Below are positions 14,636 through 19,265 of a DNA stretch of 19,265 bases, in pieces. The stretch's first letter is position 1. Each line of letters opens with the position of its first letter. Position numbers and translations under genes: made by a program. Under the pieces are notes generated by a model that was not told where the DNA came from, searched no databases, and worked only from the letters and a program-made list of their open reading frames with translations. The stretch comes from Bacteroidales bacterium (lineage in GTDB: Bacteria > Bacteroidota > Bacteroidia > Bacteroidales > F082), in contig JAFWRA010000228.1 in NCBI GenBank assembly GCA_017508895.1, positions 1 through 19,265 on the forward strand, given 5' to 3'.

Positions 14636-14691
14636 GATAAAAAAGTTTAGTCCATTATTATGTAATATTGAACATATCTTAATTTGAGTCT

Positions 14692-14760
14692 ATGTCCTAC
14701 TTCAACGAAAGCCAATTAGAACAGACAAACAAATACCAATGCAAATACAATGACCGCTGA
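14692..14760 (+). pseudogene. truncated copy of the hsdR start
   Basis: The frame ATG 14692 to TGA 14760 begins MSYFNESQLEQ, while hsdR at 15761 begins MPYFNESQLEQ. Over the first 33 nt the two DNA sequences match at 28 positions, then all similarity ends after 14724. The 22-residue frame stops inside rhuM, overlapping its first codons. It is most simply a remnant of an hsdR 5' end left when rhuM came in; a translated leader peptide is a weaker alternative. Confidence 0.75.
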
Positions 14761-15757
14761 TATCCAATTCATACTATACCAGCTGCCCGAGGAGGAGGGC
14801 AAGGTGCAGGTCGTCATCAAGGATGAGACGATTTGGGCTACGCAGAAGGCTATGGCTCAATTGTTTGGTGTGGGCGTGCCTGCCATCAGCAAGCATCTGA
14901 AGAATATTTTCGAGGAAAATGAATTAGATGCCGATGTGGTTGTTTCCAAAATGGAAATAACCACCCAACATGGAGCTATTGAGGGGAAATTGCAACGAAA
15001 TGAAACTTCATTCTATTCCCTCGACGCAATCATCGCCGTCGGCTATCGCGTCTCGTCTGCAAGGGCGACCAAGTTCCGTATTTGGGCGACCAAAGTCCTC
15101 AACGAGTTTATCAGAAAGGGCTTTGTATTGGACGACAATCGTCTGAAACAAGGCGAAAGGGTGTTCGGGAAAGATTATTTCCGAGAATTATTGGAGCGGG
15201 TTCGTTCCATTCGCGCAAGCGAACGACGCATTTGGCAGCAAATTACCGACATCTATGCAGAATGCAGTATCGACTACGACAAAAATTCGCCTACAACACG
15301 AGATTTTTATGCAATGATACAGAACCGCTTCCATTATGCCATTACTGGACAAACGGCTGCCGAAATCATTTATGCCAACGCCGACCATGAAAAGGCCAAC
15401 ATGGGCCTGACGACATGGAAAAACGCACCAGACGGAAGAATTTTGAAATCCGATGTTACGATAGCCAAAAACTATCTATCGGAACAAGAAGTGCGAAGAC
15501 TGGAACGCGCTGTGTCAGGCTTTTTTGATTATATCGAGGACTTGATTGAGGGAGAAAACGCTTTTGATATGTCGCAATTTTCGGATAGCGTCAACGCCTT
15601 TCTTAACTTCCGGAATTATAAGATTCTGGTGGGAAAAGGAACGATCTCAAAAGCGGAAGCTGATGCGAAGGCGGAAGGCGAATACGAGATTTTCAATAGG
15701 ACACAACCTATCATTTCAGACTTCGACAAGGAAATCAAACGATTGAAAGGAGAGTAA
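14750..15757 (+). CDS. rhuM: RhuM-family protein
   Basis: 335 residues. It has the hallmarks of the RhuM family (first named in Salmonella pathogenicity island 3): an N-terminal region with IWATQKAMAQLFGVGVPAISKHLKNIF (about 28-53), which reads like a helix-turn-helix, then TSFYSLDAIIAVGYRVSS (about 85-102), NEFIRKGFVLDDNRLKQG (about 121-138) and an alpha-helical C-terminal half (RTQPIISDFDKEIKRLKGE at the end). The molecular function of RhuM is not known; its members are often found within type I restriction loci, and a DNA-binding regulator is plausible. Its base composition lies between the AT-rich TIR block and hsdR. The start overlaps the small hsdR remnant, and the stop is 3 nt before hsdR. 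Confidence 0.88.
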   Translation: MTADIQFILYQLPEEEGKVQVVIKDETIWATQKAMAQLFGVGVPAISKHLKNIFEENELDADVVVSKMEITTQHGAIEGKLQRNETSFYSLDAIIAVGYRVSSARATKFRIWATKVLNEFIRKGFVLDDNRLKQGERVFGKDYFRELLERVRSIRASERRIWQQITDIYAECSIDYDKNSPTTRDFYAMIQNRFHYAITGQTAAEIIYANADHEKANMGLTTWKNAPDGRILKSDVTIAKNYLSEQEVRRLERAVSGFFDYIEDLIEGENAFDMSQFSDSVNAFLNFRNYKILVGKGTISKAEADAKAEGEYEIFNRTQPIISDFDKEIKRLKGE

Positions 15758-15760
15758 CCC

Positions 15761-18700
15761 ATGCCATATTTCAACGAAAGCCAACTAGAACAATCCATCA
15801 TTGCCCTGCTGCAAGAGCAAGGTTATGAGTATATGAAAGGTGAGGACATCGTGCGCAACCTTGACGAGGTGGTGCTGCGCGACGACTTGGCGGAATACCT
15901 GCACAATCGCTACAAGAACGACAGCATCACTGACCAAGAGGTGGAGACCGCCATCCGCGTCATCATGCAGCAAACCGGTGGCTCGCTCTATGACGAAAAC
16001 AAACACACCATCCACCTGCTCATGGACGGCTTTTCGCTGAAACGGGAAGACCCCTCCAAACAGAACCTCTATATCTATCCCATCGCCTTCGACGAACCGA
16101 ACCAGAAACATAACCTCTTTAAAGTCGTCAACCAGTTTGACATCGTCGGTAACCAACACCGCATCCCCGATGCCATTGTTTTCGTCAATGGTCTGCCCGT
16201 GGTGGTGTTTGAGTTCAAGAACGCACTCAAGCAGAACACGACCATCGAGGATGCCTACAAGCAACTCACCATCCGCTACCGTCGCGATATCCCAGCTTTG
16301 TTCAAATACACAGCTTTCATCGTCATCTCCGATGGGGTGAACAACAAGTTCGGCACGCTTTACACGCCTTACGAGTTCTTCTATGCCTGGCGCAAGGTCA
16401 ACGCCAAGGACAAGGCCGACAGCGGCATTTCATCGCTCAAGACGATGATCGCTGGCCTGTTCCGCAAAGACCGCCTCGTCGACGTCATCCACAACTTCGT
16501 CTATTTCCCCGACACATCCAAGGACGAGCGGAAGTTCATCTGCCGCTATCCGCAATATTTCGCTGCCCGCTCGCTCTATCAGAACATCCTCAACCACAGC
16601 AAGCTCAACGCGGGTGGCGACGGCAAAGGCGGCACCTATTTCGGGGCCACGGGTTGCGGCAAGTCGCTCACCATGCTCTTCCTCTCGCGCCTGCTCATGA
16701 AGAGCAAGGCCTTGTGCAGTCCCACCATCATCCTCATCACCGACCGCACAGACCTCGACGATCAGCTCTCCCGTCTGCTGCTCAACGCCAAACAGTTTGT
16801 CGGCGACAGCGTTATCGAACAAGTGGAAAGTCGTGAGGACTTGAAGGACAAACTGCAAGGACGCACCAGCGGTGGCGTGTTTCTCACTACCATACAGAAG
16901 TTCTCCAAGGACATCAACCTCCTTTCCAACCGTGCCAACATCATCTGCATCAGCGATGAAGCGCACCGTTCGCAGACAGGCATTGAGGAAAAAGTGGAGA
17001 TTACCGACAAGGGCGTGAGGCGCTCCTACGGCTTTGCCAAATACTTGCGCGACTCGTTGCCCAATGCCACCTACGTCGGCTTTACCGGCACGCCCATCGA
17101 CCCGACGTTGGAAGTCTTTGGCGGCATCGTCGATGAATACTCCATGATTGAAGCCGTCAACGATGGCATCACCAAGACCATCATGTACGAAGGCCGTGCC
17201 TCGCATGTGTTTGCCGACAGCGAACTCATCAAGCAGATTGAAGCCTATTATGACCAATGTGCCGAAGAAGGTGCCACCGAGTACCAAATCGAGGAGAGCA
17301 AGCGAGCCATGACCCAGATGAGCATTCTGCTCAACAGCCCCGACCTCATTCATCGGTTGGCTGACGACTTCATCCGTCACTATGAACGCCGTGTGGAGGA
17401 AGGCAGCACCGTAAAGGGCAAGGCTATGATTGTGTGTGCCACAAGGGAAATTGGTTATGCCATCTATAAAGAAATCATCGCTATGCGTCCCGAATGGGCA
17501 GAGGTGAGAGTGTGTGGTGACGGCGAAGAACTCACAAAAGAGGAAGCCGAGAAGATCAAACCCATGGAGAAGATCAAGATGGTCTTCATCCGACAGAAAG
17601 ACGACGATCCTGAACTTTACAATCTTCTGGGAACTGATGAGGACAGAAAGAAACTTGACTTGCAGTTCAAGGAAGAGAAGTCGAACTTCAAGATTGCCAT
17701 CGTGGTCGATATGTGGATCACTGGTTTCGATGTGCCTTGTCTGGACACCATGTATTGCTACAAGCCTTTGCAGATGCACACGCTGATTCAGACCGTCAGC
17801 CGCGTGAACCGCAACTATCCAGGCAAGGACAAAGGACTCATTGTGGATTACTTGGGCATCAAGAAGAAGTTCAACCAGGCGATGAAGAAATACGCCAATG
17901 GCGGACAGAATGAGACTCCTGTGGAAACCATCGACAATGCCGTCAAGTTGTTCAAGGACGAACTTGATTTGTTGAGGCGTATGTTCCACGGCTTTGACTA
18001 TTCCAAGTTCTTTACTGGAACACCTTTGGAGCAACTGGATGCCCTGCAAATGGCCGCCGAACGCATACAGCATACTGAGGAGTTGGAGAAACGTTTTATG
18101 AAGCATACCAACATCATGAAGTCGGCCTACAACATGTGCAACAACGACGAGCGTATTACAAAAAACGAAATCGATGAAGTCCATTTCCTTACGGGCGTGC
18201 GGTCGGTTATCTACAAGACCACGACGGGAGAATCGCCCGACGCAACACAAATGAATAGGCATGTGTTGAAACTGGTCAATGAGGCACTCATCTCCGAAGA
18301 GGTCGTGGCCATCAATACGATGCGTCTCAACGACACGGAGCAAATCGACTTGTTGGCGACCCAATACATGGAAAAACTGAAGCGATTGCCATATCAGAAC
18401 ACGAAAGTCAAGCTGATGGAGCAACTGCTGAAGCGTGTCATCGATAGCGTGAAAAGGGTGAACAAGGTCAAGGCAGTTAGCTTCACCGACCGATTGAAAG
18501 GCATTATTGATAAATACAACGACCGTTCTGATGATATCGTATTGGCAGACGAGATTGTCACGGAAGTGGCCAAGCAGTTGGCAGACCTGTTTGAGGAAAT
18601 TAAGAAAGAGAACAAATTGCCCGAAGGCATTCCCGACATTGAGGTGAAAGCCTTCTACGACATCCTGAAATCCGTCGCTGAGCAATACGGTTTCCTTGAT

Positions 18701-19030
18701 GAATACACTGAAGAACAATACATTGCCCTTGCCAAAGACGTGAAAGAAGTGGTGGACGACAAAACCCAATACATTGATTGGGACAAGAAAGCTGACATCA
18801 AAGCGCAGTTGAAAGTGCAGATTATCCTCACTCTTGCCAAGCATAAATACCCGCCCGCGACACGCGACGAAGTCTTTAGGGCCATCTTTGAGCAAGCGGA
18901 GAATTTCAAGAAAAACAAAGCATCTGACTTTGATGATGATACGTCGTCAATACCCATGGTTCCTTATTCCGATTACGAAGAAGGGACGGAATATAGCTTG
19001 GCGGCAGAGTCTTTTGATGACGATAAATGA
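15761..19030 (+). CDS. hsdR: type I restriction endonuclease / translocase subunit
   Basis: 1089 residues, normal for HsdR. The N-terminal PD-(D/E)xK nuclease is seen as D137 ... E151-F-K153 (IPDAIVF, VVVFEFKNAL). The SF2 helicase motor has Walker A GATGCGKS (295-302, K301), motif II DEAH (399-402), motif III-like FTGTPID, and motif VI-like QTVSRVNRNYPGK. The C-terminal helical region (about 800-1089) docks to HsdM/HsdS. The protein uses ATP to pull in DNA from unmodified sites and cuts at a distance. A good AAAGGAG sequence lies 8 nt before the start, inside the end of rhuM, which favours this ATG. GC content is high like hsdM. No break or missing key residue is seen, so the system should be active if all parts are expressed. 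Confidence 0.97.
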   Translation: MPYFNESQLEQSIIALLQEQGYEYMKGEDIVRNLDEVVLRDDLAEYLHNRYKNDSITDQEVETAIRVIMQQTGGSLYDENKHTIHLLMDGFSLKREDPSKQNLYIYPIAFDEPNQKHNLFKVVNQFDIVGNQHRIPDAIVFVNGLPVVVFEFKNALKQNTTIEDAYKQLTIRYRRDIPALFKYTAFIVISDGVNNKFGTLYTPYEFFYAWRKVNAKDKADSGISSLKTMIAGLFRKDRLVDVIHNFVYFPDTSKDERKFICRYPQYFAARSLYQNILNHSKLNAGGDGKGGTYFGATGCGKSLTMLFLSRLLMKSKALCSPTIILITDRTDLDDQLSRLLLNAKQFVGDSVIEQVESREDLKDKLQGRTSGGVFLTTIQKFSKDINLLSNRANIICISDEAHRSQTGIEEKVEITDKGVRRSYGFAKYLRDSLPNATYVGFTGTPIDPTLEVFGGIVDEYSMIEAVNDGITKTIMYEGRASHVFADSELIKQIEAYYDQCAEEGATEYQIEESKRAMTQMSILLNSPDLIHRLADDFIRHYERRVEEGSTVKGKAMIVCATREIGYAIYKEIIAMRPEWAEVRVCGDGEELTKEEAEKIKPMEKIKMVFIRQKDDDPELYNLLGTDEDRKKLDLQFKEEKSNFKIAIVVDMWITGFDVPCLDTMYCYKPLQMHTLIQTVSRVNRNYPGKDKGLIVDYLGIKKKFNQAMKKYANGGQNETPVETIDNAVKLFKDELDLLRRMFHGFDYSKFFTGTPLEQLDALQMAAERIQHTEELEKRFMKHTNIMKSAYNMCNNDERITKNEIDEVHFLTGVRSVIYKTTTGESPDATQMNRHVLKLVNEALISEEVVAINTMRLNDTEQIDLLATQYMEKLKRLPYQNTKVKLMEQLLKRVIDSVKRVNKVKAVSFTDRLKGIIDKYNDRSDDIVLADEIVTEVAKQLADLFEEIKKENKLPEGIPDIEVKAFYDILKSVAEQYGFLDEYTEEQYIALAKDVKEVVDDKTQYIDWDKKADIKAQLKVQIILTLAKHKYPPATRDEVFRAIFEQAENFKKNKASDFDDDTSSIPMVPYSDYEEGTEYSLAAESFDDDK

Positions 19031-19058
19031 GGCATAAAAGACAAAGCACTTTGAGCGG

Positions 19059-19079
19059 TTGGGGCAAATTTGGGGCAAA
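19059..19079 (+). repeat. TTGGGGCAAA direct repeat
   Basis: The 10-mer TTGGGGCAAA occurs at 19059-19068 and again at 19070-19079, between the hsdR stop and the terminator stem. It sits next to a tRNA gene, a common integration target, but no integrase is present. Confidence 0.5.
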
Positions 19080-19118
19080 AGAAAAATCCGCAGCTTGATT
19101 TTGAACAAGTTGCGGATT
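19075..19118 (-). terminator. terminator of the tRNA unit (also able to end the hsdR transcript)
   Basis: AATCCGCA (19085-19092) pairs with TGCGGATT (19111-19118), with a further CTTG/CAAG pairing inside. On the minus strand the stem is followed by TTTTTCTTTT, a strong intrinsic terminator just 3' of tRNA-Glu. On the plus strand the tail ATTTATG is weaker. Confidence 0.75.
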
Positions 19119-19125
19119 ATTTATG

Positions 19126-19197
19126 TAGCCCATAGCGGAATCGAACCGCTGTTTTAAGTGTGAGAAACTTACGACCTAACCGCTAGTCGAATGGGCC
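19126..19197 (-). tRNA. tRNA-Glu (anticodon CTC)
   Basis: The reverse strand folds to a full cloverleaf of 72 nt. The acceptor GGCCCAT pairs with ATGGGCT (first pair G-U), the D arm is GACT/GGTC, the anticodon stem TAAGT/ACTTA encloses the loop TTCTCAC with anticodon CTC, and the T arm AGCGG/CCGCT encloses TTCGATT. The discriminator is A and CCA is not encoded. It would read GAG codons. A terminator follows. Confidence 0.93.
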
Positions 19198-19201
19198 AAA
19201 A

Positions 19202-19225
19202 AAAGGTTCTTTTTGCGGAACCTTT
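19202..19225 (-). terminator. hairpin with T-run between the two tRNA genes
   Basis: On the minus strand AAAGGTTC and GAACCTTT form an 8-bp stem followed by a run of T ending at the first base of tRNA-Glu. It looks like an intrinsic terminator, or a processing hairpin between two tRNAs of one transcript. Confidence 0.5.
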
Positions 19226-19229
19226 CGTG

Positions 19230-19265
19230 TGAACTAGGCGGGAGTCGAACCCACAACCGCCTGAT
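19230..19265 (-). tRNA. partial tRNA (3' half, identity undetermined)
   Basis: On the minus strand the window begins with ATCAG (3' anticodon stem), then a T arm GTGGG-TTCGACT-CCCGC, the acceptor 3' strand CTAGTTC and discriminator A. The anticodon lies beyond the window edge, so the amino acid cannot be told. Confidence 0.8.

Larger units (their letters stand above)
14692..15793 (+). repeat. imperfect direct repeats (33 nt) bracketing rhuM
   Basis: Copy one is 14692-14724, copy two 15761-15793, 28 of 33 positions equal, 1069 nt apart. Both code for (S/P)YFNESQLEQ after the start codon. They delimit a cassette of about 1.07 kb that contains only rhuM. Confidence 0.75.

Noticed and set aside
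14636..14691. Possible promoter before rhuM (TTAATTTG near 14679-14686)
   Set aside because: Only a partial match to TAnnTTTG and no -33 element at the right spacing.
16430..18895. 821-codon open frame antisense to hsdR
   Set aside because: hsdR has all expected motifs on the other strand; the long antisense frame follows from its codon bias, has no recognised domain and no promoter.
1..19265. CRISPR array, transposase or integrase
   Set aside because: No regularly spaced repeats and no recognisable recombinase or transposase frame were found on either strand.

Overview
The window looks like a chromosomal segment of a Bacteroidota bacterium, most likely order Bacteroidales. Three large secreted proteins end in type IX secretion (T9SS) type A sorting domains, several intergenic regions carry the Bacteroidota -7 box TAnnTTTG, and Shine-Dalgarno sequences are mostly weak. 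The T9SS sorting domains point away from the genus Bacteroides itself and toward a Prevotella-, Porphyromonas- or related gut/oral-type lineage; I cannot name the species.

Layout. Positions 1-137 hold the end of an unidentified CDS. An EcsC-like gene (207-929, +) converges on a small helical ORF (1007-1246, -) across a large inverted repeat. Positions 1247-1616 are non-coding, with a promoter for the small ORF, a candidate three-hairpin RNA and the promoter of the next gene. Next comes an exported-protein cluster: an M6-like metallopeptidase (1617-5030, +) facing, across a bidirectional terminator, a minus-strand operon of a C10 (streptopain-like) cysteine peptidase (9215-6438) followed 8 nt later by a secreted YD-repeat-like protein (6429-5095).

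Positions 9293-19030 form one long plus-strand locus built on a type I restriction-modification system: hsdM, a BRO-N/Fic fusion, hsdS, a TIR-domain gene, a small three-helix membrane protein, a second and different TIR-like (DUF1863/ThsB-like) gene with a putative zinc site, rhuM, and hsdR. Genes overlap or lie 3-11 nt apart, except for a gap of about 110 nt before rhuM. The block from the second half of hsdS to about 14690 is clearly AT-richer than hsdM or hsdR (14 G/C of 60 bases at 13861-13920 against 38 of 60 at 16621-16680), so it looks acquired. A 33-nt degenerate copy of the hsdR start sits just before rhuM, suggesting rhuM was inserted at the hsdR 5' end. The end of the window has a terminator, a complete tRNA-Glu(CTC) and a partial tRNA, all on the minus strand.

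How the genes may work together: HsdM/HsdS/HsdR would methylate and restrict DNA. The nested TIR-membrane-TIR trio is the best candidate for a little-described defence module, perhaps a Thoeris-like nucleotide-signalling system with a membrane effector in place of SIR2 or Macro effectors. Fic and RhuM are accessory genes whose role in such loci is unclear.
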